A DNA stretch of 64,000 nucleotides from JANRIG01 sp033765235 (GTDB lineage: Bacteria; Bacteroidota; Bacteroidia; Cytophagales; UBA9547), in the NCBI GenBank assembly GCA_033765235.1, contig JANRIG010000036.1:184694-248693 (forward strand), in the 5' to 3' direction. The notes under the pieces were generated by a model. The model worked only from the letters and a program-made list of their open reading frames with translations, was not told the origin of the DNA and did no database searches. Every line of letters starts with the position of its first letter. Positions within the stretch are counted from its first letter, which is position 1. This document shows, piece after piece, positions 1 through 8,487 of the stretch. Both the position numbers and the translations under genes were made by a program.

Positions 1-921
1 GAGCGAGGACTCAAACTTATATATAGGTTGCTCGCCCAGTCCGTTTGGCCACCATAGCTTAGGTTTTCTTACGGAGAAATAGGTTTTGATTTCGTTTTCG
101 CCTTTTTTGAGATGAAATTCTATTTCGCGCACAGGCTTGTCATTTACCAATATTTCAAAATTTGCTTTGGTGTTTTTGCCCGAATATATGAGTATTTCTG
201 CCCTGTAGCGCGCCACATTGCTGTCTACTTCGTCTAATATATAGTGCACATCGTTGATTTTGGCTATGTTCCAGCCTTGCAATACCACAGGGCGCCAAAT
301 GCCTGAAGTGACTAATCTTGGTCCCCAATCCCAGCCATAGTGGTAGGGTGCTTTGCGGGTATGTACACTGGTTTTTAGGCTATCGGGTGCATACTCATTG
401 ATGGCGGGGACTAAATACGGATGGTTTTTGAGTTTTTGTTTACCTATGTTCACGGGCGACTTAAATATGATTTTGAGCTCGTTGCCCTTTGGCTTTATAT
501 ATTTTTTGCAGTCTACCACATATTCTACAAACATATTGTCGGTTTCTTTGATTTTGGTGCCATTGAGCAATATTTCAGCATAAGTATCTAAGCCTTTGAA
601 TACCAACTCTATGTGTTTTTTGATAAGCAAGTCTTCGTTATTGATGTCAAAAGTAGTTTTGTACACCCAGTTTTTGGTTTCAATCCACTTAATACTGTCT
701 TCGTTGAACCTATAAAACGGGTCAGGTATTTTGCCATTGCTTAGTAAGTCTGTGTGTACACATCCAGGTACTGTGGCCGGAAGCCATACATTTTCTGATT
801 CTTCACTAAACTGCCAACCGCTTCCAATATCTATAGTGAGTAGTGGGTGTTTCTCTTGTATATCACAAGATATGAATGAGAGGAGTATCAGTATAACCCC
901 AAATATTTTATGGATATTCAT
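1..921 (-). CDS. Beta-mannosidase-like GH2 glycoside hydrolase, lipoprotein (partial, C-terminus beyond left edge)
   Basis: The frame is open from an ATG at 921 to the window edge (307 codons). It begins with a hydrophobic segment ending in LLSFISC, a plausible lipobox with Cys20, so the enzyme is probably an outer-membrane or surface lipoprotein. The sugar-binding domain of the beta-mannosidase branch of GH2 follows. It shows TVPGCVHTDLL near residue 50, DPFYRFNE and WVYKTTFD around 70-90, then APYHYGWDWGPRLVTSGIW around 190-210. These blocks are typical of enzymes that remove terminal beta-mannose from N-glycans or manno-oligosaccharides. The second GH2 beta-sandwich begins at about residue 220. 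The catalytic TIM barrel with its glutamates lies outside the window, so activity cannot be judged. The gene is divergent from the carotenoid operon; the 259 bases between them are AT-rich and show no exact TTG/TAnnTTTG promoter pair. Confidence 0.88.
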   Translation of the reverse strand, partial: MNIHKIFGVILILLSFISCDIQEKHPLLTIDIGSGWQFSEESENVWLPATVPGCVHTDLLSNGKIPDPFYRFNEDSIKWIETKNWVYKTTFDINNEDLLIKKHIELVFKGLDTYAEILLNGTKIKETDNMFVEYVVDCKKYIKPKGNELKIIFKSPVNIGKQKLKNHPYLVPAINEYAPDSLKTSVHTRKAPYHYGWDWGPRLVTSGIWRPVVLQGWNIAKINDVHYILDEVDSNVARYRAEILIYSGKNTKANFEILVNDKPVREIEFHLKKGENEIKTYFSVRKPKLWWPNGLGEQPIYKFESSL

Positions 922-1180
922 ATAACTATATCTTGACAGGCAAATTAGTAAAATTAAGACTACACAAAAATATATCTTGATAAATTATTTGTTTTGCGAT
1001 GATTTATTCAATAAGGTATTTATTTTATGAATATAGAATATTTGCACATTCATTGCATATTTTTTTATATACTTTTTCTTATAATATTGTTAATAATTAT
1101 CCCTACTATTTTGCTTATATTGTTTAATATTTTTATGAAATTGTTAAACAAAATTAATTTATTAATGGTTGAATGACATA

Positions 1181-2671
1181 ATGAAAACTATAGTAATAGG
1201 CTCGGGTTTTTCTTCATTATCGGCTGCTACGCATCTGGCACATGCAGGATATGATGTGACAGTATTAGAAAAAAATAGCATGCCGGGAGGCAGAGCGCGT
1301 ACATTTTCCGAGCAAGGTTTCACATACGATATGGGTCCCAGTTGGTACTGGATGCCTGAAATATTCGAAAAGTATTTTAATAAATTTGGGTTCAAGATAT
1401 CTGACTATTACCAATTAGTCAGGTTAAACCCTTCATATAGAGTATATTTTGACAAATATGACAGCATAGATGTGCCGGCATCATATACAGAGCTTCAGCA
1501 ATTGTTTGAAAGTATAGAAAAAGGTAGTGCATCTAAGTTGGATCAGTACATGGCAGAAGCCCAATACAAATACGAGGCAGGCATGCGGCAATTTGTATAT
1601 AAGCCGGGACTTAGCTTTGCAGAGTATCTCACACCACAAGTGCTGTCATCTTCACTAAGGTTAGACCTGTTTCAATCTATACATAGCCATGTGCGCAAGT
1701 ATTTTACAAATCCACGTCTTATCAAACTCATGGAGTTTCCTGTGTTGTTTTTGGGCGGACACCCACAAAATACACCTGCACTATACAGCCTTATGAACTA
1801 TGCAGATATTAAGCTCGGTACATGGTACCCCATGGGTGGTATGGGCAAAATTGTAGATGCCATGTACAATCTGGCTCAGCACAAAGGGGTAAAATTTTGT
1901 TTTGGAGAAGAGGTAAAATCTATACAAGTGCTTGATAATCATGTGGTAAGTGTGAGCACACAAACCTTTCAATACCCTTGTGATGTGATAGTGTCCGGTG
2001 CAGACTATCACCACACAGATACCCAATTGCTTCATGAAAAAGCCAACTACAAATTAAGCTATTGGGAGCACAAAGTCATGGCACCTTCGTGTCTTATTTT
2101 TTATATAGGGTTGAATAAAAAACTAAAAAATGCAGTACATCATACCTTGTTTTTTGACAAAGATATGTACAAACATGCGCAACAGATATATAACATGCCA
2201 GATTGGCCATCGGAGCCGTTGTTTTATGTATGTACTCCATCCATCACTGACAGCTCAGTGGCTCCCATAGGATATGAAAATATGTTTTTTTTGATGCCTA
2301 TTTCTGCGGGACTGCATGATAATGAAGCACTTAGACATAAATATTTTGATATATTGGTACATAGATATGAGTATATAACAGGTGAAAATATTAAAGAGCA
2401 TATCATATACCAAAAAAGTTATTGCATCAATGATTTTATGGCAGATTACCATGCATACAAAGGCAATGCCTATGGCTTAGCCAATACTCTGATGCAAACA
2501 GGAATAATGAAACCAAGCCTTAAATCTAAAAAACTTACCAATATGTATTATACAGGACAGCTTACAGTACCCGGGCCGGGTGTGCCACCCGCCCTCATAT
2601 CAGGGGAGATAGCAGCCCATGAAATTGTAAAAAATCATAAAATATCTACATACCATGTTGACATTATATAA
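1181..2671 (+). CDS. crtI: Phytoene desaturase (CrtI family)
   Basis: This FAD-dependent enzyme would desaturate phytoene to lycopene, the first committed colouring step. The 496-residue length is normal for the family. The N-terminus carries the dinucleotide-binding fold (VIGSGFSSLSAATHLAHAG, then VLEKN and PGGRARTF). The C-terminus carries the carotenoid-oxidoreductase signature YYTGQLTVPGPGVPPALISG. The ATG at 1181 is chosen over an in-frame TTG at 1169, since VIGSG should sit only a few residues from the start. Two other ATGs at 1165 and 1173 are out of frame and run into early stops. It is the first gene of a co-directional operon; its end overlaps crtB by 17 bases, which suggests translational coupling. 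A second CrtI-type gene lies four genes downstream, so the two probably act on different substrates. The order next to crtB supports phytoene as the substrate here. Confidence 0.93.
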   Translation: MKTIVIGSGFSSLSAATHLAHAGYDVTVLEKNSMPGGRARTFSEQGFTYDMGPSWYWMPEIFEKYFNKFGFKISDYYQLVRLNPSYRVYFDKYDSIDVPASYTELQQLFESIEKGSASKLDQYMAEAQYKYEAGMRQFVYKPGLSFAEYLTPQVLSSSLRLDLFQSIHSHVRKYFTNPRLIKLMEFPVLFLGGHPQNTPALYSLMNYADIKLGTWYPMGGMGKIVDAMYNLAQHKGVKFCFGEEVKSIQVLDNHVVSVSTQTFQYPCDVIVSGADYHHTDTQLLHEKANYKLSYWEHKVMAPSCLIFYIGLNKKLKNAVHHTLFFDKDMYKHAQQIYNMPDWPSEPLFYVCTPSITDSSVAPIGYENMFFLMPISAGLHDNEALRHKYFDILVHRYEYITGENIKEHIIYQKSYCINDFMADYHAYKGNAYGLANTLMQTGIMKPSLKSKKLTNMYYTGQLTVPGPGVPPALISGEIAAHEIVKNHKISTYHVDII

Positions 2672-3497
2672 ACGTACCAACTTCAAAATAAGCAAAATAG
2701 TCACCCACAGCTACAGCACTTCTTTTAGCTTGGGAATATGTATGTTTGACCACAAATTTCACCTTCCAATCTACAGCATTTATGGGTTTGTGCGGTATGC
2801 AGATGAGATAGTAGATACTTTTGACAGTGAGCACAAAGCTGCATTATTGGCTGAGTTTAAAGAAGATACCCATAAAGCTATAATACGCGGTATAAGTACA
2901 AACCCCATATTAGATTCATTTCAGGAAGTAGTGCGCACCTATCATATTGACACAGAGCTCATAGATGCTTTTTTGTTGAGTATGGAAATGGACTTGTACA
3001 GAAGCAGCTACAATCGTACACTCTACGAAAAATATGTATATGGTTCGGCAGAGGTAGTAGGGCTCATGTGCCTTAAAGTATTTTGCGAGAATGATATAAA
3101 TAAGTACCATGAGTTTTCGCCATATGCACGCAGTTTGGGAGCTGCATTTCAAAAAGTAAATTTCCTCCGCGACATCAAAGATGATTTTTACAACAGAGGC
3201 AGGTTGTATTTTCCTGAGCTTGCACATGCACAACACATAAACGAAAACACCAAATCTGTCATTATCAAAGATATACAAAGAGATTTTGATCATGCTATCA
3301 TAGGCATCAAAATGTTGCCTGCGGGTGCTCGCAGAGGGGTATATGTAGCCTACATATTCTATTTGGCATTATTCAAAAAACTTATCAATACACCCGGCAA
3401 AGAAATAATGGCCAAAAGAATAAGAATTAATAACTTTGAAAAAATAATATTGTTAATACAAGCATTGTTGAAACAAAGATTTGTAACGGTAGCATGA
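2655..3497 (+). CDS. crtB: Phytoene synthase
   Basis: A trans-isoprenyl diphosphate synthase of the squalene/phytoene synthase family, which condenses two geranylgeranyl diphosphates to phytoene. It has 280 residues, a usual size for bacterial CrtB. Both Asp-rich substrate-Mg sites are visible: YADEIVDTFD near residue 50 and NFLRDIKDDF near residue 170. An RGRLYFP-like segment (NRGRLYFPELA) follows the second site, as in the family. The start overlaps the end of crtI and its stop overlaps the next start by 4 bases (ATGA). No geranylgeranyl diphosphate synthase (crtE) is present in the window, so the precursor must come from elsewhere in the genome. Confidence 0.94.
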   Translation: MLTLYKRTNFKISKIVTHSYSTSFSLGICMFDHKFHLPIYSIYGFVRYADEIVDTFDSEHKAALLAEFKEDTHKAIIRGISTNPILDSFQEVVRTYHIDTELIDAFLLSMEMDLYRSSYNRTLYEKYVYGSAEVVGLMCLKVFCENDINKYHEFSPYARSLGAAFQKVNFLRDIKDDFYNRGRLYFPELAHAQHINENTKSVIIKDIQRDFDHAIIGIKMLPAGARRGVYVAYIFYLALFKKLINTPGKEIMAKRIRINNFEKIILLIQALLKQRFVTVA

Positions 3498-4036
3498 GGT
3501 ATATTTTTTTTACAGGGTTGGTTGTATGTTTTCACTTAACACAAAGTTGTGACGTGACAGATATTAACTGCCTCAGAATCAGTTATTACAAAGCTGTACA
3601 AAGTGAGGCACATACTGATACACTTATCAGCATAATTACCAAATTACAACACAAAAACTATATTCAGTCTGCATATTTGGCAGGTTTATATGCCTTGAAG
3701 GCAAAACATCACTCAAATCCGTACCAAAAAATAAAGTATTTGCAAAAAGCCAACGAAGATATAAAACCCATAGTAATACTGCACCCCGATGATATGGAGG
3801 TGAGATTTATCAGGCTTTCGTACCAGTACTATGTTCCTCGTTTTTTAGGTTTTAGCGCACATTTGCAAGATGACACCCAAGCCATAGCGCGAGCCATCAT
3901 ACTCTGTAAATTTAACTACACTGATTTCGGCTTGGTCACCAATATTATTGATTTCTTAAAAAAATCTAAATTGATAAATACCAATGAACTTGCAAAAATA
4001 GAAAAAGCTATGGCCAAATATTGGACAAAAATATAA
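3494..4036 (+). CDS. Unknown exported helical protein embedded in the carotenoid operon
   Basis: A 180-residue protein not recognised as a known enzyme. It has a short hydrophobic N-terminus (residues 3-17, FTGLVVCFHL, followed by TQSC) that looks like a signal peptide, possibly of a lipoprotein. The rest appears mostly helical, with alternating short helices such as YIQSAYLAGLYALKAKHH and PYQKIKYLQKANEDIKPI. This weakly recalls TPR-like helical hairpins but lacks a clear 34-residue period. The ATGA overlap with crtB and the 5-base gap to the lycopene cyclase place it firmly in the same transcript. Its position between biosynthetic enzymes suggests an accessory role, such as a scaffold or periplasmic partner; that is inference from context only. 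Confidence 0.8.
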   Translation: MRYIFFTGLVVCFHLTQSCDVTDINCLRISYYKAVQSEAHTDTLISIITKLQHKNYIQSAYLAGLYALKAKHHSNPYQKIKYLQKANEDIKPIVILHPDDMEVRFIRLSYQYYVPRFLGFSAHLQDDTQAIARAIILCKFNYTDFGLVTNIIDFLKKSKLINTNELAKIEKAMAKYWTKI

Positions 4037-4041
4037 TATTT

Positions 4042-4710
4042 ATGTACGCTACAGTATTAGGTATTGCAGTTGTTTTCCCTATTATTTTTTCATTTGAAAA
4101 GTCTATTTTTTATTTCAAAAAATGGAAATATTTATCACTAGGTTTCGCCACAATTTCTGTTTTTTTTATACTATGGGATATTATATTTACTACTAATAAT
4201 ATATGGAGTTTTAATCAAAATTATATTACTAATATTAAGATCTTTAATGTACCAATTGAAGAAATATTATTCTTCTTCGTAGTGCCTTTTTGTTGTGTTT
4301 TTATCTATGAAAATGTAAAATTTTTTATTAAATTAAAATATATAATTGTTAATATCTATTACAGTATTATCCCTTTTTTTATATTAATATTAGTAGCATT
4401 TTTTTATAAAAATTTATATTATACTTATGCAGTTTTTGTACTAGCAGGCATTACATATTTTTTACTCTCGCGTACAATATTTTGGGGTTATGTACTTATC
4501 ACTTATATTGTACATCTTATACCATTTATGATAATGAACGGGGTGCTCACTTCACTGCCAATTGTTATTTATGATAATGATTATAATCTTAATATCAGAG
4601 TTTTGACTATTCCCATCGAAGATTTTTTATATTCATTTGTATTGATGGGGTTGCATATCATTTGCTATGAATATAGCCAAATTAAAAATAAAATATGGCA
4701 AAAAAGATAG
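4042..4710 (+). CDS. crtYcd: Lycopene cyclase, fused CrtYc-CrtYd type membrane protein
   Basis: A polytopic membrane protein of about 222 residues with 6-7 hydrophobic segments. It contains two copies of the lycopene-cyclase domain signature: FNVPIEEILFFFVVP in the first half and LTIPIEDFLYSFVLM in the second. In Actinobacteria the two halves are separate small proteins (CrtYc, CrtYd); a single fused chain is the form known in many Bacteroidota and archaea. The expected reaction is formation of a beta-ionone ring on lycopene or a derivative. The ATG at 4042 was chosen over an in-frame TTG at 4021 because MYATVLGIAVVFPIIFSFEK begins in the usual place for the family and follows the previous stop by 5 bases. 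The gene is especially AT-rich, as expected for a hydrophobic protein. It overlaps the next gene by 16 bases. Confidence 0.9.
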   Translation: MYATVLGIAVVFPIIFSFEKSIFYFKKWKYLSLGFATISVFFILWDIIFTTNNIWSFNQNYITNIKIFNVPIEEILFFFVVPFCCVFIYENVKFFIKLKYIIVNIYYSIIPFFILILVAFFYKNLYYTYAVFVLAGITYFLLSRTIFWGYVLITYIVHLIPFMIMNGVLTSLPIVIYDNDYNLNIRVLTIPIEDFLYSFVLMGLHIICYEYSQIKNKIWQKR

Positions 4711-6161
4711 CAGTAATAGGAAGTGGAGTTGGGGGTATGGCAGCAGCCATACGTTTGCAATGCAGAGGTTATGATGTGACATTATATGAAAAAAATGATA
4801 CACTCGGAGGCAAAATTTCTGAAATACAATTGGGCAAATTCAGGTTTGATACCGGACCTTCATTGTTCACTCTTCCGCATCTGGTGGATGAGCTTATTTT
4901 ACTTAATGAAAAGTTTAATATTATAGATTTTTCATACCAAAAATTAGATAAAGTTACCAAATATTTTTATGAAAATGATACATTTATATCAAATGATAAT
5001 CCGCACAATTGGGATTTATTTTCGCCTAATAATAAAAATAGGATAGTTAATTATTTACAAAAAAATAAACTTAGATATGAATTAGCAGCTCCAATATTTT
5101 TACAAAATTCATTACATTCAATCCATACATATTTTTCAAAATACGCATGGAATGCACTTCTAAAATTGCATAGCCTTGGTATATTTCAAACCATGCACGA
5201 AGAAAACATGAGTAATTTTGATGATATGAGAATAGTACAACTATTTGACCGCTATGCCACATACAATGGTTCGGACCCTTACCGCACACCTGCTACCTTA
5301 AATATTATCAGCCATTTGGAGCACAATTTGGGAGCATATTATCCTACACAAGGTATGATTGCTATACGCAATGCGATGTCAGAAATGATAAAGATATGTG
5401 GTGTTGTATGTAGTACCGGGGCAGAGGTTTCACAAATATTAGTCAATAATAATAAAGTCAAAGGATTGATAGTAAACAACATACATTATGAATATGACTA
5501 TGTGGTGTCTAATGCAGACATCTGTCATACCTATCGCAAACTGTTGCCAACCATAAAAGCACCTGAAAGAATACTTGCACAACCCAAATCATCATCGGCT
5601 ATGATATTTCATTGGGGTGTGCAGGGCACACATCCTGACCTGGAGTTGCACAATATACTTTTTACAGATAACTATAAATCTGAATTTGAGCATATTAGGC
5701 AAGGTAATATTTATTCAAAACCCACTATTTACATTTACATAAGCTCCAAAGTCAAAAAAGATGATGCCCCTGCAGGCTGCGAAAACTGGTTTGTGATGAT
5801 AAATGTACCTCATGACCAAGGGCAGGACTGGCATATGCTGGCACAAAATGCAAAAGAGAATGTTGTAAAAATAATCAATAAACGTCTGAATATCAATATA
5901 GAAGACCGTATTATTGCCGAGCAAATTCGCACACCTTTGCACATAGCTCAGGAAACAGGAGCATATCTTGGAGCGTTATATGGCAATAGCTCCAATAATA
6001 TGTTTAGTGCATTTTTGCGACATGCAAATTATAGTACTGATATCAAAGGGTTGTATTTTTGTGGGGGCAGTGTGCACCCTGGAGGTGGTATTCCTCTCTG
6101 CTTGTACTCTGCACAAATAGTAGATAAACTGATATGGTCATATGATAAAAGCAAGTCATAA
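4695..6161 (+). CDS. crtD: CrtI-family carotenoid desaturase, probably the CrtD-type 3',4'-desaturase
   Basis: A second CrtI-like flavoprotein (488 residues). It has an N-terminal FAD fold (VIGSGVGGMAAAIRLQCRG, LYEKND, LGGKISE), RFDTGPSLFTLP near residue 55, and the C-terminal block YFCGGSVHPGGGIPLCL. The GGSVHPGGG variant, rather than the YTGQ..PGPG block of the upstream crtI, fits desaturases that act on hydroxylated or later intermediates (CrtD branch). Together with cruF at the end of the operon, the best guess is 3',4'-desaturation of a 1'-hydroxylated end, as in myxol or flexixanthin pathways. Family membership is certain; substrate assignment rests on the neighbourhood. It overlaps the lycopene cyclase by 16 bases and the acyltransferase by 20. 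Confidence 0.82.
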   Translation: MAKKIAVIGSGVGGMAAAIRLQCRGYDVTLYEKNDTLGGKISEIQLGKFRFDTGPSLFTLPHLVDELILLNEKFNIIDFSYQKLDKVTKYFYENDTFISNDNPHNWDLFSPNNKNRIVNYLQKNKLRYELAAPIFLQNSLHSIHTYFSKYAWNALLKLHSLGIFQTMHEENMSNFDDMRIVQLFDRYATYNGSDPYRTPATLNIISHLEHNLGAYYPTQGMIAIRNAMSEMIKICGVVCSTGAEVSQILVNNNKVKGLIVNNIHYEYDYVVSNADICHTYRKLLPTIKAPERILAQPKSSSAMIFHWGVQGTHPDLELHNILFTDNYKSEFEHIRQGNIYSKPTIYIYISSKVKKDDAPAGCENWFVMINVPHDQGQDWHMLAQNAKENVVKIINKRLNINIEDRIIAEQIRTPLHIAQETGAYLGALYGNSSNNMFSAFLRHANYSTDIKGLYFCGGSVHPGGGIPLCLYSAQIVDKLIWSYDKSKS

Positions 6162-6765
6162 TAAGTGGGTACATGCCACCGCAGGACTATTTTTTAGGTA
6201 TTTGGTAAAGCTGAGTTTTCACGATATAGTTGTGCAATGCCCTGATTATGAAACTAATAAGCCCATCTTGTATATTGGCAATCACATATCGTGGTGGGAT
6301 GGTTTTATACCTTATTATATTAATGCAAAATATTATGGCAAAAAGTTTTATATCATGATGTTGGAAAATGAGCTGCGTACCAAGCAGATATTTAAGTATT
6401 TGGGGGCTTATTCTATCAACAAAAATTCAAAAAACATGCTAAAAAGCCTACAATACACTTTAGATTTGTTAAGCCACCATGAAAATTTTGTGGTAATATT
6501 CCCGCAGGGTAAAATATATAGCCAACATAGCAGGCATATCATATTTGAGCCGGGTATCCCAAAACTTATACATAGCAGCAAAACTGATTTTCAGGTTATT
6601 ATGCATGTCACACTCATGGATTATTTTGCAAATGCTAAACCCACTTTGTATGTGTATATGCAAATGGTGGATAAAAATAATATTGCAACACATGGCAGCC
6701 TGCAAGATTTGTACAATGCTTTTTACAATGATATTTTGGCAAAACACACCATGAATACCGCATAA
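6142..6765 (+). CDS. PlsC-type acyltransferase, probable carotenoid glycoside acyltransferase
   Basis: A 207-residue member of the 1-acyl-glycerol-3-phosphate acyltransferase family. The catalytic HX4D motif is visible as IGNHISWWDGF near residue 50, and the FPQGK block (VVIFPQGKIYSQH) near residue 118. General lipid biosynthesis is possible. However, placement between a carotenoid desaturase and a carotenoid-type glycosyltransferase suggests the role of CruD in green sulfur bacteria: adding a fatty acid to the sugar of a glycosylated carotenoid. It overlaps crtD by 20 bases and is separated from the next start by 1 base. The start is the first ATG after the coupling overlap; no clear Shine-Dalgarno is needed or seen. 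Confidence 0.85.
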   Translation: MIKASHNKWVHATAGLFFRYLVKLSFHDIVVQCPDYETNKPILYIGNHISWWDGFIPYYINAKYYGKKFYIMMLENELRTKQIFKYLGAYSINKNSKNMLKSLQYTLDLLSHHENFVVIFPQGKIYSQHSRHIIFEPGIPKLIHSSKTDFQVIMHVTLMDYFANAKPTLYVYMQMVDKNNIATHGSLQDLYNAFYNDILAKHTMNTA

Positions 6766-6766
6766 T

Positions 6767-7864
6767 ATGGATATATATATCATAGTGATTTTATTTTTTT
6801 TGCCTGTATATCAGCTTTTTGTATGTATGATAAATGTAATATTTCCTCAATACATACCGCATGGTGCCTCTCTCACTGATACTCCCAAAATATCCGTTCT
6901 CATACCCATGCGCAACGAGGAACATAATATAAATAATATATTGACAGACCTTGTTTTGCAAACCTACAAAAATCTGGAAATCATAGTGTTAGACGATAAC
7001 TCTACTGATGACACTTACACTCTGGCAAGCCGATGGACAAATGAATACCCAAATATAAAAGTAATAAAAGGCGATGATTTGCCGGTGGGCTGGCTCGGAA
7101 AAAATTGGGCATGCCATCAACTGTCTGTACAAGCCAATGGTGAGTATATGCTCTATATAGATGCAGATGTGAGACTTTCACCTGTAGCTATACAAAGTGC
7201 AGTATATGAATTGATTAAATATAAGTTAGATTTATTATCCGTATTTCCACACCAGCATATGCATACATGGGGCGAGAGAGTTGTGATACCCCTTATGCAC
7301 TATATACTCACTACCATGCTGCCACTCATATTTGTAAAAAAAGTACAAAATAATATGCTTTCGGCAGCCAACGGACAGTTTATGCTGTTTAGTACAAATA
7401 CCTATAAAAAATACCACTTCCATGAAAAAGTAAGACATGAAATAGCTGAAGATATACATATTGCAAGGTACATGAAACTATCTCATTGTAATGTTGGGGT
7501 ATATATAGGTGACAATAATATTACATGTAGGATGTATGATTCTTATAAAAGTGCAATAAATGGTTTTGCAAAAAATATCCATGAAATGCTCTCAGGGAGC
7601 TATGTAGTGGCTATTGCATTTGTACTACTGCATTTCATAGTCCCTGTCATATTTATAGCCTGCAATGAATATGTATTATTTGCAATATATATACTTATGA
7701 TGTTGTACATAAGGGTATTGAGTTCAATACATACGTATCAAAATGTTATTATAAATGTGATATTATACATACCACATATATTTATTTTATTCTATTTGGT
7801 AGTATTAAATATTAATAATAGACTGCAGCACAAAACAGTATGGAAAGGAAGAGTAATAAGTTAA
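6767..7864 (+). CDS. Membrane GT2 glycosyltransferase, probable carotenoid (CruC-like) glycosyltransferase
   Basis: A 365-residue family-2 glycosyltransferase with an N-terminal membrane helix (residues 3-25). The GT-A domain contains ISVLIPMRNEEHNI, VLDDNSTDDT, the DXD-like metal site YIDADVRLS, and EDIHIARYMK. At least two C-terminal membrane helices follow (about 280-345). This architecture matches CrtQ of staphylococci and CruC of Chlorobi, which attach glucose to carotenoid hydroxyl or carboxyl groups at the membrane. The adjacent acyltransferase and CruF hydratase support a 1'-hydroxyl acceptor. It overlaps cruF by 25 bases. The sugar donor cannot be read from the sequence. Confidence 0.87.
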   Translation: MDIYIIVILFFLPVYQLFVCMINVIFPQYIPHGASLTDTPKISVLIPMRNEEHNINNILTDLVLQTYKNLEIIVLDDNSTDDTYTLASRWTNEYPNIKVIKGDDLPVGWLGKNWACHQLSVQANGEYMLYIDADVRLSPVAIQSAVYELIKYKLDLLSVFPHQHMHTWGERVVIPLMHYILTTMLPLIFVKKVQNNMLSAANGQFMLFSTNTYKKYHFHEKVRHEIAEDIHIARYMKLSHCNVGVYIGDNNITCRMYDSYKSAINGFAKNIHEMLSGSYVVAIAFVLLHFIVPVIFIACNEYVLFAIYILMMLYIRVLSSIHTYQNVIINVILYIPHIFILFYLVVLNINNRLQHKTVWKGRVIS

Positions 7865-8487
7865 TAATCAGCATAGTGGTACTCATTTTTTTTGATGCAG
7901 TAGGGTTAGTGGGCTATACTTTTGTTCCACTTGGTACATTGTTTATGCTGCTCACTCCATATTATATTTTGCTATCTGCAGCATTTGTATTTTTTCATGA
8001 AATGAAATTTACATTGTATAATGTTTTGTATTTATCAGCTATTTTTTTTGCGGGACTTGCAGTAGAGTATTTGGGGGTATCTACAGGGGTATTATTTGGC
8101 CAATATTACTATGGTAATACGCTGGGAATTAAATTGTTAGATGTGCCTGTGGTAATGGGTATAAATTGGGTACTTCTCATATATTGTACCCATATATGCA
8201 TACAAAATACATTTATTAAACACAGTATCATAAAAGCGTGCGTAGGGGCATCTATTTTGACATTATTAGATTTTTTTATAGAACCTAATGCCATATTATA
8301 TGATTATTGGCATTGGAGTGGCAATAATGTGCCATTTTACAACTACTTTTGTTGGTTTGCAGTATCATTTGTTTTTCTTTTTTGTGCATTAAAACTTAAG
8401 ATAAGCTTTCAAAACAATATAGCAATACCATTTTTAGCGATGCGATTTGTATTTTTTATACTGTTATATATTTGGCAACAAATGTGA
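7840..8487 (+). CDS. cruF: Carotenoid 1',2'-hydratase CruF
   Basis: A 215-residue membrane protein of the carotenoid biosynthesis (DUF422) family with six to seven hydrophobic stretches. Recognisable blocks are AVEYLGVSTGVLFGQYYYG, PVVMGINWVLLIY, and TLLDFFIEPNA followed by DYWHW and NYFCWF. CruF adds water across the terminal 1',2' double bond of the psi end of gamma-carotene-type intermediates, giving the hydroxyl used for glycosylation in myxol and OH-chlorobactene pathways. It ends the operon; a 400-base gene-free region with a hairpin follows. Its presence with a single cyclase and a CrtD-like desaturase predicts a monocyclic hydroxylated product. Confidence 0.93.
   Translation: MERKSNKLIISIVVLIFFDAVGLVGYTFVPLGTLFMLLTPYYILLSAAFVFFHEMKFTLYNVLYLSAIFFAGLAVEYLGVSTGVLFGQYYYGNTLGIKLLDVPVVMGINWVLLIYCTHICIQNTFIKHSIIKACVGASILTLLDFFIEPNAILYDYWHWSGNNVPFYNYFCWFAVSFVFLFCALKLKISFQNNIAIPFLAMRFVFFILLYIWQQM

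Noticed and set aside
1165..1176. Three-codon upstream frame (ATG GTT GAA TGA) just before crtI
   Set aside because: It may be chance in an AT-rich leader with three ATGs in 17 bases; no conserved peptide or structure supports a leader-peptide role.
922..1180. Search for a TTG/TAnnTTTG promoter driving the carotenoid operon
   Set aside because: Only inexact -7-like strings with missing spacing were seen on the plus strand, so no promoter is annotated; the operon may use an alternative sigma factor.
2916..3293. A 125-codon minus-strand frame inside crtB
   Set aside because: It is antisense to a gene with intact catalytic motifs and shows no family features.
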